Origin: Rhabdothermincola salaria
GTDB lineage: Bacteria > Actinomycetota > Acidimicrobiia > Acidimicrobiales > Acidimicrobilacustridaceae
Reading direction: 5' to 3'
DNA: 64,000 nucleotides
NCBI RefSeq assembly: GCF_021246445.1
Contig: NZ_JAJQXW010000001.1
Location: 992,001-1,056,000 of the forward strand
A model generated the notes under the pieces. It had not been told where the DNA came from, ran no database searches, and saw only the letters and a list, made by a program, of their open reading frames with translations. The position numbers were made by a program, and so were the translations under genes. Each line of letters begins with the position of its first letter. Position 1 is the first letter of the stretch. Shown one piece after another: positions 33,048 through 42,348 of this stretch.

Positions 33048-33068
33048 GGCCGGTTCTAGAGACCGGCC
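33048..33068 (-). other. Intercistronic hairpin with the argR stop codon in its loop
   Basis: Inverted repeat GGCCGGT / ACCGGCC with a seven-base loop TCTAGAG; the argR stop TAG lies in the loop. No T-run follows. It could mark mRNA processing, partial termination or 3'-end protection between the upstream argCJBDFR part and argGH. Confidence 0.5.
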
Positions 33069-33556
33069 AGGTCGGACAGGCGCCCGGCCACCTCGGCGCC
33101 ACCGACGTCGGCGTCGACGATGACCAAGATGGTGTCGTCGCCGGCGACGGTACCCACCACATCGGGCACCCCGGCGCGGTCGAGGGCCGAGGCGACGACG
33201 TGGGCCGAACCCGGTGGGGTGCGCACCACGACGAGGTTGGCGGAGTGCTCGACCTCGACCACCCAGTCGCCGAACACCCGGCGCAGGTGGTCCTCGGGGG
33301 CACGCTGCTCCTTGGGCAGCGCCGGGATGGCGTAGGCGGACTCGCCGCCGGGCACGCGCACCTTGATGGCGCCGATGTCCTCGAGGTCGCGGGAGACGGT
33401 GGCCTGGGTGGCCACGACCCCTTCGGCCGCCAACAGGTCCACCAGCTGGGCCTGGTTGGCGACGGGCTCGGCCTCGATGAGCTTGGCCACCAGGTGCTGG
33501 CGCTGGGTCTTGCCCAGCTTCACCGGCTCCCGGGCCGGATCCCGACGGGCGCTCAT
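33056..33556 (-). CDS. argR: Arginine repressor
   Basis: Arginine-dependent hexameric repressor of arginine synthesis genes. The 166-residue protein has an N-terminal winged helix ([25 protein letters not shown], then [18 protein letters not shown], where SRDL contacts DNA) and a C-terminal trimerisation and arginine-binding domain with [14 protein letters not shown] and the [12 protein letters not shown] motif, whose paired Asp bind arginine. The ATG at 33556 overlaps the argF stop as ATGA, so the regulator is made from the operon it probably controls. Confidence 0.96.
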   Translation of the reverse strand: MSARRDPAREPVKLGKTQRQHLVAKLIEAEPVANQAQLVDLLAAEGVVATQATVSRDLEDIGAIKVRVPGGESAYAIPALPKEQRAPEDHLRRVFGDWVVEVEHSANLVVVRTPPGSAHVVASALDRAGVPDVVGTVAGDDTILVIVDADVGGAEVAGRLSDLAGL

Positions 33557-34452
33557 CGATGCTCCAACAACCAGGTGAGGGCGCCACGAGCGGCGTGCAT
33601 GCGGTTCTCGGCCTGGCGCCACACTCGGCTCCGGGGACCTTCGAGGACCTCGGTGGAGACCTCTTCGCCCCGATGAGCGGGCAGGCAGTGCAAGAAGACG
33701 GCGTCGTCGGCGACACCGACCATGAGGGCGGCGTCGACGGTGAAGCCGGCGAAGGCCTCGCGGCGGGCGCTCGCCTCGGCCTCCTGGCCCATGGACGCCC
33801 ACACATCGGTGTAGACCGCGTCGGCGCCCTCGACGGCGTCGGTGGCCACGTGGGTGGTGGTGAGGTCGACGCCCGCCGCTCGGATCCGATGGACCTCGGC
33901 CGCGGGGAGCTCGTAGCCCGGCGGGGTGGCCACCCGCACCGCCATGCCCACCATGCCGGCGGCGAGCGCGAGCGAACGGGCCACGTTGTTCCCGTCGCCC
34001 ACGTAGGCCACGGTCCGACCGGCCAGGGCCTCGACACCGCCGAACTCCTGGGCCAACGTGAGCACGTCGGCCAGGCCCTGGAGGGGGTGGCCGGCGTCGG
34101 AGAGCATGTTGACCACCGGGACGGTCGACACGGCGACCATGCGCTCGAGCTTGGCGTGCTCGAAGACGCGGGCGCCGATGGCGGCGTGGTAGCAGCACAG
34201 CGTGCGGGTGACGTCCTCGACCGTCTCGCGGGTGTCGAGCCCGACCTCGTCGGGACGGATGGTGAGCGGGTGCCCCCCCAGCTGCACCACGGCCATCTCC
34301 ATGGAGTTGCGGGTGCGGGCCGAGGGCTTTTCGAACAGCAGCGCCATCCCGTGGCCCTCGAGGACCCGGGGAGACACGGGCGCGGCGCCCATGGCGAGCA
34401 CGTGGTGCAGCTCGTCGGGGGTGAGGTCGTCGATCTCGAGCAGGTGCCTCAC
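33553..34452 (-). CDS. argF: Ornithine carbamoyltransferase
   Basis: Makes citrulline from ornithine and carbamoyl phosphate. The 299-residue protein has the carbamoyl-phosphate loop EKPSARTR at residues 41-48, the [12 protein letters not shown] segment, [12 protein letters not shown] and the ornithine loop [10 protein letters not shown]. The GTG at 34452 overlaps the argD stop as GTGA. Length and motif order are standard for the anabolic enzyme. Confidence 0.97.
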   Translation of the reverse strand: MRHLLEIDDLTPDELHHVLAMGAAPVSPRVLEGHGMALLFEKPSARTRNSMEMAVVQLGGHPLTIRPDEVGLDTRETVEDVTRTLCCYHAAIGARVFEHAKLERMVAVSTVPVVNMLSDAGHPLQGLADVLTLAQEFGGVEALAGRTVAYVGDGNNVARSLALAAGMVGMAVRVATPPGYELPAAEVHRIRAAGVDLTTTHVATDAVEGADAVYTDVWASMGQEAEASARREAFAGFTVDAALMVGVADDAVFLHCLPAHRGEEVSTEVLEGPRSRVWRQAENRMHAARGALTWLLEHR

Positions 34453-35666
34453 GGTTGTCCCGCCTCCGTGCGGCGCGCTGCGTCGGCGAGCAGGTCGGCC
34501 AACACAGCCACGCCCTCGTCGATCTCGTCGGGGGTCACCACCAGCGGCGGGGCCAGGCGGAGGGCGCTCGGGGTGACCGCGTTGACCACGAGGCCGGCCG
34601 CCAGGGCGTCGGCGGCCACCCTGCGGGCGTCGATGCCGGGGACCAGTTCGGCGGCCAGCAACAGGCCGAGGCCGCGGACCTCGGCCACCTGGGGCAGGGC
34701 CTGCAGGGCGTGGCGCAGGTGGCTGCCGGCGTGCTCGGCCAGCGAGGGGGCGTGGTCGCGCTCCATGACCCCGAGCACGGCCAGGGCGGCCGCGGCCGCG
34801 AGGGGTTGGCCGCCGTAGGTCGTGGCGTGGTCGCCGGGCTCGAAGGCGGCGGCGACGTCGCGCCGGGCCCAACAGGCGCCGATGGGCATGCCGTTGCCCA
34901 GCGCCTTGGCCAGGGTCACGACGTCGGGCTCGACCCCGAAGTGCTGGAAGCCGAACCACTCCCCCGTGCGCCCGAGGCCGGTCTGCACCTCGTCGACCAT
35001 GAACAGCAGGCCGCGTTCGTCGCACAGCCGCCGCACGCCCTCGAAGTAGTGGGCGGTGGCCGGGTTGACCCCGCCCTCGCCCTGCACCGGCTCCAACAGC
35101 ACGGCGGCGACGGAGGGACCGATGGCCGCCTCGAGGGCGTCGAGGTCGTTCCAGGGGACGTGACGGAACCCATCGGGCAGGGGTTGGAAGGCTTCCCACT
35201 TGGCGGGTTGGCCGGTGGCGGCCAGCGCCGCCAGGGTGCGGCCGTGGAACGATCCGTAGGCGCTGATCACCTCGTGGCGCCCGTGGCCCCCGAACTTGCG
35301 CGCCAGCTTGATGGCGCACTCGTTGGCCTCGGCCCCCGAGTTCGAGAAGAAGACCTGGCCCCCGCCGCCCAGGAGCCGGTCGAGGGTGATGGCGACCTCC
35401 CCGCCGGGCACGGTGCCGAAGAGGTTGGACACGTGCACCAGGGTGCGGGCCTGCTCGGCGATGGCGTCGGCGACCTCCGGGTGGGCGTGACCGAGCCCCA
35501 CCACGGCCAGCCCGGCGAGGAAGTCGAGGTACCGGGTGCCGTCGCGGTCCCACAGGCGGCACCCCTCACCCCGCACGAACTGCACGGTGGGGGCACCGTA
35601 GGTGGGCATGAGCGGGCAGTGGTCGAGGCCGGGGGGCGCCCCCATGGCCGTGGCATGGGCGTTCAC
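34449..35666 (-). CDS. argD: Acetylornithine aminotransferase
   Basis: Pyridoxal-phosphate enzyme transferring an amino group to N-acetylglutamate semialdehyde. The 405-residue protein has [44 protein letters not shown] and the PLP lysine in [14 protein letters not shown]. The GTG at 35666 overlaps the argB stop as GTGA. Class III aminotransferase fold; the specificity is assigned from its place in the arg operon and from the sequence. Confidence 0.96.
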   Translation of the reverse strand: MNAHATAMGAPPGLDHCPLMPTYGAPTVQFVRGEGCRLWDRDGTRYLDFLAGLAVVGLGHAHPEVADAIAEQARTLVHVSNLFGTVPGGEVAITLDRLLGGGGQVFFSNSGAEANECAIKLARKFGGHGRHEVISAYGSFHGRTLAALAATGQPAKWEAFQPLPDGFRHVPWNDLDALEAAIGPSVAAVLLEPVQGEGGVNPATAHYFEGVRRLCDERGLLFMVDEVQTGLGRTGEWFGFQHFGVEPDVVTLAKALGNGMPIGACWARRDVAAAFEPGDHATTYGGQPLAAAAALAVLGVMERDHAPSLAEHAGSHLRHALQALPQVAEVRGLGLLLAAELVPGIDARRVAADALAAGLVVNAVTPSALRLAPPLVVTPDEIDEGVAVLADLLADAARRTEAGQP

Positions 35667-36589
35667 GAGGTCTCCTCGAGGGCCGGCGGGATCGGATCGG
35701 CGGTGATCATGGTGCCCACGCCGGCATCGGTGAACAGCTCCAGCAACAGCACGTGCGGCACGCGACCGTCGAGCAGGTGGGCGGCCCGCACTCCACCGGC
35801 GAGCGCTTCCAGGCAGGCTTCGATCTTGGGGATCATGCCGCCGCTCAGCACCCCGGCGTCGATGAGCTCGCCGATCTCGGTGGCGTCGGTGCGGGTGATC
35901 AGCGAGGACGAGTCGTCGACGTCGCGCAGCAGCCCGGCGATGTCGGTGAGGTAGATGGCCTTCTCGGCGTCGAGCGCGCCGGCCAGGGCCCCGGCCACGG
36001 TGTCGGCGTTGATGTTGTAGGACTGGCCGGCCAGGTCGGCGCCGATGGTGGACACCACCGGGATGAGGTTCTGGGCGAGGAGCGACTCGACGATGGCCGG
36101 GTTCACCGCCTTGACGTCGCCGACGAAGCCGAGCGAGGGGTTGCGCAGGCCGGCTTCGATGAGGCCGCCGTCCTCGCCCGACATCCCGACGGCCAGCGGG
36201 CCATGGGCGTTGATGGAGGCGACGATGTCGCGGTTCACCTTCCCGACCAGCACCATGCGGGCGATGTCGAGGGTCTCGGCGTCGGTGACCCGCAGCCCAT
36301 CGCGGAACTCGGGCACCTTGCCCAGCCGGTCCATGAGGTCGCCGATCTGGGGTCCGCCACCGTGCACCACGACCACCCGGATGCCGACGGCGTGCAGCAA
36401 CACGACGTCGGCGGCGAAGGTCTCGGCCAGCATCGGGTCGGTCATGGCGTTGCCGCCGTACTTGACCACGATGGTGTGACCCCAGAAGCGCCGGATGTAG
36501 GGCAACGCCTCGATGAGCACCTCGGTGGTGGCGACGTGGCCGGCGTCGGGGGCGACCGGGGCCGAGGCCCCGGCCTTCGCCGCGCTCAC
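35663..36589 (-). CDS. argB: Acetylglutamate kinase
   Basis: Phosphorylates N-acetylglutamate with ATP. The 308-residue protein has VVKYGGNAM, VVVVHGGGPQIGDLM, LVGKVNRDIVASIN, SYNINADTVAGALA and GGMIPKIEACLEAL, all part of the amino-acid-kinase fold and its nucleotide site. An N-terminal helix before the core (ALPYIRRFWG) is of the kind that links dimers into arginine-inhibited hexamers, so feedback inhibition is likely. The GTG at 36589 overlaps the argJ stop. Confidence 0.96.
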   Translation of the reverse strand: MSAAKAGASAPVAPDAGHVATTEVLIEALPYIRRFWGHTIVVKYGGNAMTDPMLAETFAADVVLLHAVGIRVVVVHGGGPQIGDLMDRLGKVPEFRDGLRVTDAETLDIARMVLVGKVNRDIVASINAHGPLAVGMSGEDGGLIEAGLRNPSLGFVGDVKAVNPAIVESLLAQNLIPVVSTIGADLAGQSYNINADTVAGALAGALDAEKAIYLTDIAGLLRDVDDSSSLITRTDATEIGELIDAGVLSGGMIPKIEACLEALAGGVRAAHLLDGRVPHVLLLELFTDAGVGTMITADPIPPALEETS

Positions 36590-37749
36590 GAGGTCCCCAT
36601 GTTCTCGTCGATGTAGGCGTGGGTGAGGTCGTTGGTGAGGATGGTGCCGCGCCCGGCTCCGAGACCGAGGTCGACCGCGATCTCGAGGTGGCGTTGCGCC
36701 ATGTGGGCCGCCACGGCCTCGCGGTCGTGATCGACCTCGACACCGCCCCGGCACACCTCGATGCCCCCGTAGGAGACCGAGACCAGCGCCTGGTCGAAGG
36801 CGATCCCGCAGCTGCCCAGGTCGCTGGCGATGCGGCCCCAGTACGGGTCCTGGCCGTACCAGGAGCACTTGACCAGCTGGCTGCGGGCCACGTAGCGGGC
36901 CCCCGCCTGGGCCTCGTCGTCGGAGTGGGCGCCGGTCACCGTGAGGCGCACGACCTTGGTCGCCCCCTCGGCGTCGCCGGCCATCTGCGCCGCCAGGTCG
37001 GCGCACGCGGCGGCGACGGCCCGCTCGAGCTGGACCTGGTCGACCTCCCCGGCGCGACCGGACGACAGCAACAGCACGGTGTCGTTGGTCGAGGTGCAGC
37101 CGTCGACGTCGAGGGCGTTGAAGGAGTCGGCCACGCCGGCGGTGAGGGCGGCCTGCAGCTGGGCGGGCGTGGCCGCCGCATCGGTGGTGAGCACGGCCAG
37201 CATGGTGGCCATGTTCGGCGACAGCATCGCCGCGCCCTTGGCCATGCCCCCGACGACGAAGCCCTCGGCTTCGACGACGACCTCCTTGGAGGCGGTGTCG
37301 GTGGTCATGATCGCGGCCGCGGCCGCCTCGCCGCCGTGCTCGGACCGCGCCGCCACCAACGGAGCGATGCCCGCCTCGACGACCGCCATCGGCAGGGGGA
37401 TGCCGATCAGGCCGGTGGAGCAGACCAGGACGTGGTGGCGATCCACGCCGAGCTCGGCGGCGACGAGATCGCACATGGCCTCGGCGTCGGCGCACCCCTT
37501 CTCGCCGGTGGCGGCGTTGGCGTTGCCGCTGTTGAGGATCACGGCTGCGGCCTGGCCGCCCGACGCGGCCAGGTGGGCCTTGGTGGTGAGGACCGGTGCG
37601 GCGGTCATGTGGTTGCGGGTGAACACCCCGGCCGCCGGCGCCGGACGGCCGTCGGCGACGGCGACCAGGGCCAGGTCGCGAGCGCCGGACTCCTTGATGC
37701 CGGCGGCGGTCCCGGCGGCGGTGAAGCCGGGAGCGGCGGTGACGCTCAT
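36586..37749 (-). CDS. argJ: Bifunctional ornithine acetyltransferase / N-acetylglutamate synthase
   Basis: Recycles the acetyl group from acetylornithine to glutamate and, in the bifunctional form, can also start the pathway with acetyl-CoA. The 387-residue precursor is expected to cut itself between Ala181 and Thr182 in the motif MLSPNMATMLAVLTTDA, making the Thr the N-terminal nucleophile of the beta chain. Also seen are CSTGLIGIPLP and SYGGIEVCRGG. No argA or argE is in the window, which fits the cyclic pathway. The ATG at 37749 overlaps the argC stop as ATGA. Confidence 0.96.
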   Translation of the reverse strand: MSVTAAPGFTAAGTAAGIKESGARDLALVAVADGRPAPAAGVFTRNHMTAAPVLTTKAHLAASGGQAAAVILNSGNANAATGEKGCADAEAMCDLVAAELGVDRHHVLVCSTGLIGIPLPMAVVEAGIAPLVAARSEHGGEAAAAAIMTTDTASKEVVVEAEGFVVGGMAKGAAMLSPNMATMLAVLTTDAAATPAQLQAALTAGVADSFNALDVDGCTSTNDTVLLLSSGRAGEVDQVQLERAVAAACADLAAQMAGDAEGATKVVRLTVTGAHSDDEAQAGARYVARSQLVKCSWYGQDPYWGRIASDLGSCGIAFDQALVSVSYGGIEVCRGGVEVDHDREAVAAHMAQRHLEIAVDLGLGAGRGTILTNDLTHAYIDENMGTS

Positions 37750-38789
37750 GGATAGACCCCCACGGTGCTGAGGCCGGTCTGCTCGGGCAGTCCGGCGAGG
37801 ATGTTGGCGCACTGCACGGCCTGGCCCGACGCGCCCTTGGTGAGGTTGTCGATGGCGGCCAGGGCGATCAGCCACCCGGTGCGCTCGTCGGCCCGGACGC
37901 TGACGTGGGCCGTGTTGGAGCCCAGGCAGGCCTTGGTCGACGGCGAGGCGTCGGTGACGACGACGAAGGGCTCCGTGGCGTAGTGGTTCCGGTACCGGTC
38001 GAGCAGGTCGCCGGTGGTGTGCCCGGCGACGGGCCGCAGGTAGCAGGTGGCCAGCATGCCCCGGTTCATGGGGGCCAGGTGGGGGGTGAACAGCACCGAC
38101 ACGTCGGCCGCGCCGGCACCGGCCAGACGGGCCACCGACTGCTCGATCTCCGGCGTGTGGCGGTGGGTGAGCAGGCCGTAGGCGGTGAAGTCCTCGTCGA
38201 CGGCGCAGAACGTGGTGTTGGGCTTGGGCGGGCGACCCGCGCCCGACGCACCGCTCACCGCGTTCACCACGATGGAGTCCAGCTCCACCAGGCCGCCGGT
38301 GAGGAGGGGGGCCATGGCCAGCGCAGCCGCTGTCGGGTAGCAGCCCGGGGTGGCCACCGCCGACGAGGCGGCGATCTCGGCCCGGAACAGCTCGGGGAGG
38401 CCGTAGGCGAAGCCGGCGAGCAGGTCGGGCACCGAGTGGGCCTCGCCGTACCAACGGGGGTAGAGGTCGGGGTCCTCGAGGCGGAAGTCGGCGGCCAGGT
38501 CGACGACCCAGCGCACGTCGTCGACCAACTCGGGCATGAGCGCCTGCGACGCCCCGTGGGGGAGCCCGCAGAAGACGAGGTCGACCCCGTCGAGCAACGA
38601 GCGATCGTACGGGACGAAGACCGTGTCGGGGTGGGCGCCGGCGAGGCTGGGATAGAGCTCGGCCACCCTCGTGCCCGCCTGGCTGTCGCCGGTGGCGAAG
38701 CGGACGCGCATCTCCGGGTGGGCGCTGGTGAGCCTGAGCAGTTCAGCCCCCGTGTAGCCGGAGGCGCCGATGATGCCGACCTCGATCAC
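37746..38789 (-). CDS. argC: N-acetyl-gamma-glutamyl-phosphate reductase
   Basis: NADPH-dependent reduction of acetylglutamyl phosphate to the semialdehyde. The 347-residue protein has the Rossmann start GIIGASGYTGAELLRL, LPHGASQ, the nucleophile Cys150 in ATPGCYPTAA, and HRHTPEIEQ containing a catalytic His. It is the first gene of the arg operon and begins with GTG at 38789. TATGGT lies exactly six bases upstream (38796-38801), so the operon mRNA is probably leaderless. A TGCAT-type palindrome overlaps the -35 region. Confidence 0.96.
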   Translation of the reverse strand: MIEVGIIGASGYTGAELLRLTSAHPEMRVRFATGDSQAGTRVAELYPSLAGAHPDTVFVPYDRSLLDGVDLVFCGLPHGASQALMPELVDDVRWVVDLAADFRLEDPDLYPRWYGEAHSVPDLLAGFAYGLPELFRAEIAASSAVATPGCYPTAAALAMAPLLTGGLVELDSIVVNAVSGASGAGRPPKPNTTFCAVDEDFTAYGLLTHRHTPEIEQSVARLAGAGAADVSVLFTPHLAPMNRGMLATCYLRPVAGHTTGDLLDRYRNHYATEPFVVVTDASPSTKACLGSNTAHVSVRADERTGWLIALAAIDNLTKGASGQAVQCANILAGLPEQTGLSTVGVYP

Positions 38790-38795
38790 CCGAAC

Positions 38796-38801
38796 ACCAT
38801 A
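38796..38801 (-). promoter_or_regulatory. Candidate -10 element of the leaderless arg operon
   Basis: TATGGT on the minus strand, six bases before the argC GTG. TTTGCA about 18 bases further upstream could be a weak -35 and overlaps the palindrome at 38810-38823. Confidence 0.52.
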
Positions 38802-38809
38802 CGCAGGTC

Positions 38810-38823
38810 TGCATAGTCATGCA
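38810..38823. promoter_or_regulatory. Probable ArgR operator (ARG box)
   Basis: Perfect palindrome TGCAT-AGTC-ATGCA just upstream of the argC -10. ARG boxes are 18-base palindromes with AT-rich half sites, and TGCAT half sites are known from actinobacterial ArgR targets. Its place over the -35 region and the argR gene in the same operon support repression by ArgR. It is one of very few AT-rich spots in this stretch. Confidence 0.62.
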
Positions 38824-38841
38824 AACCGGCGCCGAGCCGGG

Positions 38842-41253
38842 TCACCCTCGCAGGGTGGCTCCCCAACGGGCCTCGACGGCGTCGATCACGGCACGACGGC
38901 ATGTGGTGAGGTCGTCATCGGTGAGGGTGCGGTCGCCGGCCTGGAGCCGGAGCCGGAAGGCCAGGCTGCGGCGCCCGTCGGCGACCGGCGCGCCGCGGAA
39001 GACGTCGAACAGCTCGCAACGGACCAACAGCTCGCCGGCGGCACCCTCGATGGTGCGGCCCACGTCGGCCGCCGGCACCGCCTCGTCGACCTCGAAGGCC
39101 AGGTCGAGGTCGCTGGAGGGATACCGGCTGATGGCCCGATAGGGGTGCTCCCCGTGAGGCAGGGCCAAGAGGGCATCGAGATCGAGATGCAGCCAGGCCA
39201 CCCGTTCGCGGATCTCGGAACGTCCGAGGACGGCGGGGTCGACCTCACCGACCTCGCCCACGGCCGTGTCGCCCACCAGCACCAGGGCACTGCGACCGGG
39301 GTGCAGACCGAGTGGGTCGACCGACTGGTCGAGGCGCTGTGGCCCCGAGCCGAGGGTGCGGTGCAGCGTCTCCCACACCTGGACCGCAGCGGAGGCCTCC
39401 GCCCCGGCCAGCACCACGCCGAGGTGTTCACGCTCGTCGGGCAGCACCTGGCCCTGCGGCGGGCGGGCGAACACCTTGCCGAGCTCGAACAGCGCCGCGC
39501 CGTCGCGGCGATGCGACTCGTTGTAGGCCACCGCCTTGAGCAGCCCGGGGCGCAGCGACGGTCGCAGCACCGACTCCTCGGCGGCCAGGGGGTTGGTGAG
39601 GGTGACCACGTCGGCGACCAGCCCGCAGCGCTCGAGGTCGTCGGGGGCGAGGAAGGGCAGCGGCATGGCTTCGTCGAGTCCCAGCCCGACGAGGACCTGG
39701 CGGATGACCCGGCGGTCGTGCTGGCGCGGGGTGAGGGCACCGGTGCGGCTGGAGCGGGGCATCCGCCTCGGGATGCGGCTGTAGCCGTGGTGCCGGGCGA
39801 TCTCCTCGATCACGTCGGTCTCGGTGACCGTGTCGGGTCGGAAGGACGGGACCCGCACCGCCAGCTCCTCGGCCTCACGGGACCAGCCCTCGGAGCTGAC
39901 CAGCCCCGTGGACGCGTCGCGGGAGCGGGCCACGATCTCGAACCCGATGGGCTCGAGCTGGGCCACGATCTCGTCGGCCGGGAGGTGGACGCCGAGCAGC
40001 TCGGCCACCCTGCTCTCGCGGACCCGCACCGGGGCTCGCTCGGGCAGGCCGCCGTCGACGGTCACCGCGCCGGCGACGAGACGCGCGCCCGAAGGGGCCA
40101 GCAGCTCCGCCAGACGACGAGCGGCCAGGTCGACCACCTCGGGGTCGGTGCCGCGCTCGAAGCGGGCCGACGCCTCCGAGCGCAGACCGAGGTGCTTGGA
40201 GCTTCGGGCCACGGCCATGGGCTGCCACCAGGCGCACTCGAGCAGCACCGCCGTGGTGGTGTCGGAGATCTCGGTCGACGCCCCGCCCATCACGCCGGCG
40301 ATGCCCACCGCCGTGTCGGAGCGATCGCAGATCACACCGTCGCGGCCTCCGGTGAGGGTGCGCTCGACACCGTCGAGGGTGGTGATGCGCTCGCCGTCGC
40401 GGGCCCAACGCACCCGTAGGGCAGCGTCGGGCACCTTCGCGGCGTCGTAGGTGTGGTTGGGCTGGCCCAGCTCCAGCATCACGTAGTTGGAGGCGTCGAC
40501 GACGTTGTTGATGGGCCGCATGCCGAGGGCGGTGAGGCGGTCGGCGATCCAGCGGGGAGACGGCTCGACCCGCACCCCCTCGATGACCCGCACGTGGAAG
40601 CGTCCGCAGAGGTCGGGATCGACGATCTCGACCGACGGCGTGATGCCCTGCTCGCCTGCCACCTCGTCGACCTGCGGTTCGGGGATGGCGAAGGGCAGCC
40701 CCAGACGGGCGGCCAGGTCGCGCGCCACACCGGCGACCGACATGGCATCGGGGCGGTTGGGGTTGATCTCGAGGTCGTAGAGGACATCGGGGCTGACCCC
40801 GAGCGCCCTTGTGATCGGCGTGCCCGGGTCGGCGCCCTCCTCGAGGATCCAGATACCCGAGTGGTCGTCGCCCAGCCCGAGCTCGCGACCGGAGCACAAC
40901 ATGCCGTTGGACCACTCGCCGCGCATCTTGCGACGGGCGATCTCCATGCCGTCGGGCATGGTGGTGCCGAGCGTGGCCAGCGGCACGAGGTCGCCCTCGG
41001 ACATGTTGAAGGCCCCGCAGCAGATCTGGAGGGCCTCGCCGTCACCCCGATCGACGTCGACGAGTTGGATCTTGTCGGCGTCGGGGTGCTCGCGCAGGGC
41101 CAGCACCCGAGCCACGACCACCCCGTCGAGGCCCTCGCCGATGCGTTCGATGGACTCGACGGCCATGCCGAGGTCGCTCATCTGGTCGCCGAGCGCGACG
41201 GGGTCGCCCTCGAAGGGCGCGAACTCTCGGAGCCAGGACAGGAGGACCTTCAT
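38842..41253 (-). CDS. pheT: Phenylalanine--tRNA ligase, beta subunit
   Basis: Large subunit of the (alpha-beta)2 enzyme. The 803-residue protein shows the domains in order: the N-terminal tRNA-binding EMAP-like domain (about 38-150, with HPDADKIQLVDVD), B3/B4 editing domain (NNVVDASNYVMLELGQPNH), B5 domain (ELLGVHLPADEIVAQLEPIGFE), the inactive catalytic-like core with EEIARHHGYSRIPR, and the C-terminal ferredoxin-like anticodon-binding domain (YPSSDLDLAFEVDEAVP). The ATG at 41253 overlaps the pheS stop as ATGA. It ends 52 bases before the argC start, with the same orientation. Confidence 0.96.
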   Translation of the reverse strand: MKVLLSWLREFAPFEGDPVALGDQMSDLGMAVESIERIGEGLDGVVVARVLALREHPDADKIQLVDVDRGDGEALQICCGAFNMSEGDLVPLATLGTTMPDGMEIARRKMRGEWSNGMLCSGRELGLGDDHSGIWILEEGADPGTPITRALGVSPDVLYDLEINPNRPDAMSVAGVARDLAARLGLPFAIPEPQVDEVAGEQGITPSVEIVDPDLCGRFHVRVIEGVRVEPSPRWIADRLTALGMRPINNVVDASNYVMLELGQPNHTYDAAKVPDAALRVRWARDGERITTLDGVERTLTGGRDGVICDRSDTAVGIAGVMGGASTEISDTTTAVLLECAWWQPMAVARSSKHLGLRSEASARFERGTDPEVVDLAARRLAELLAPSGARLVAGAVTVDGGLPERAPVRVRESRVAELLGVHLPADEIVAQLEPIGFEIVARSRDASTGLVSSEGWSREAEELAVRVPSFRPDTVTETDVIEEIARHHGYSRIPRRMPRSSRTGALTPRQHDRRVIRQVLVGLGLDEAMPLPFLAPDDLERCGLVADVVTLTNPLAAEESVLRPSLRPGLLKAVAYNESHRRDGAALFELGKVFARPPQGQVLPDEREHLGVVLAGAEASAAVQVWETLHRTLGSGPQRLDQSVDPLGLHPGRSALVLVGDTAVGEVGEVDPAVLGRSEIRERVAWLHLDLDALLALPHGEHPYRAISRYPSSDLDLAFEVDEAVPAADVGRTIEGAAGELLVRCELFDVFRGAPVADGRRSLAFRLRLQAGDRTLTDDDLTTCRRAVIDAVEARWGATLRG

Positions 41254-42287
41254 GCGGGGAACTGCTCCAGGAAGCGGACGTCGCCGGTGTACATCTCGCG
41301 GATGTCGTCGACCCCGTGGCGCATGAGGGCCAGGCGGTCGAGACCGAAGCCGAAGGCGAACCCGGACCACTGCTCGGGATCGAGCCCCACGTTGGTGAGC
41401 ACGTTGGGGTGCACCATCCCGCAGCCGCCGAGCTCCAACCACCCGGTCTGGGCGCACGTGCGACACCCGGAGCCCTCGCAGAACACGCAGTTGATGTCGT
41501 ACTCGGCGGACGGCTCGGTGAACGGGAAGTAGGACGGGCGCAGCCGGGAGTGGATGGCCCCGCCGAAGTAGGCGGTGGTGAACGCCTCGAGGGTGCCGGC
41601 CAGGTCGGCGAAGGACACACCCCGGTCGACGACCAGGCCCTCGATCTGGTGGAACACCGGCATGTGGCTGGCATCGGCGGTGTCGCGGCGGAACACCCGT
41701 CCGGGCATCACCGAGTAGAAGGGCGGCTCGCCCTCGCTCATCACCCGGATCTGCACGGGAGAGGTGTGGGTGCGCAACAAGGTGGACTCGGGGGCGCCGA
41801 GGTCGACGTACAGGGTGTCCCACATGCCCCGGGCCGGGTGGGCCGAAGGGATGTTGAGGGCCTCGAAGTTGTGCCAGTCGGTCTCGACCTCGGGCCCTTC
41901 GGCCACCTCGAAGCCCATGCCGACGAAGACGTCGACCAGGCGGTCCCAGGTCTGGGTGACGAGGTGGAGGCTGCCGCGGCGCCGGTGCTCGACGATCTCG
42001 GTGAGGTCCTGGCGCTCGGCCAGCAGGCGGGCCTGGTGGGCGACGGACTCGAGGGCGGCGCGCCGCTCGGCGGCCGCCTCCTCGAGCACGGTCCGCGCCT
42101 CGTTGAGGGCCTGGCCGGTGGCCCGGCGCTCGTCGGGATCGAGGCCGCTCAGGCGCTTCTTGAGCGAGGCCAGCTCGCCCTTCTTGCCGAGCAGGTCGGC
42201 CTCGGCCTCGTGGAGGGCGTCGAGGTCGGGGGCGTCGCGGAGTCGTTCGGTCCCGCTCGTGGTGAGCGTGGCGAGGTCGTCGATCAT
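41250..42287 (-). CDS. pheS: Phenylalanine--tRNA ligase, alpha subunit
   Basis: Catalytic subunit of the class II enzyme. The 345-residue protein has an N-terminal coiled-coil arm (about 1-90) that binds tRNA-Phe, motif 2 with MPGRVFRRDTADASHMPVFHQ, and motif 3 GFAFGFGLDRLALMRHG. A Cys-rich stretch CVFCEGSGCRTCAQTGW (four Cys) lies in the middle; such an insertion could bind zinc and occurs in many bacterial PheS proteins. The ATG at 42287 is preferred; a GTG six bases upstream is possible. Confidence 0.96.
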   Translation of the reverse strand: MIDDLATLTTSGTERLRDAPDLDALHEAEADLLGKKGELASLKKRLSGLDPDERRATGQALNEARTVLEEAAAERRAALESVAHQARLLAERQDLTEIVEHRRRGSLHLVTQTWDRLVDVFVGMGFEVAEGPEVETDWHNFEALNIPSAHPARGMWDTLYVDLGAPESTLLRTHTSPVQIRVMSEGEPPFYSVMPGRVFRRDTADASHMPVFHQIEGLVVDRGVSFADLAGTLEAFTTAYFGGAIHSRLRPSYFPFTEPSAEYDINCVFCEGSGCRTCAQTGWLELGGCGMVHPNVLTNVGLDPEQWSGFAFGFGLDRLALMRHGVDDIREMYTGDVRFLEQFPA

Positions 42288-42348
42288 CGCCACCGAGCCT
42301 GTCGGAGGGGGACGCGAGCGTCCAATTGGTTGAGCGACCGGCGCCCGT

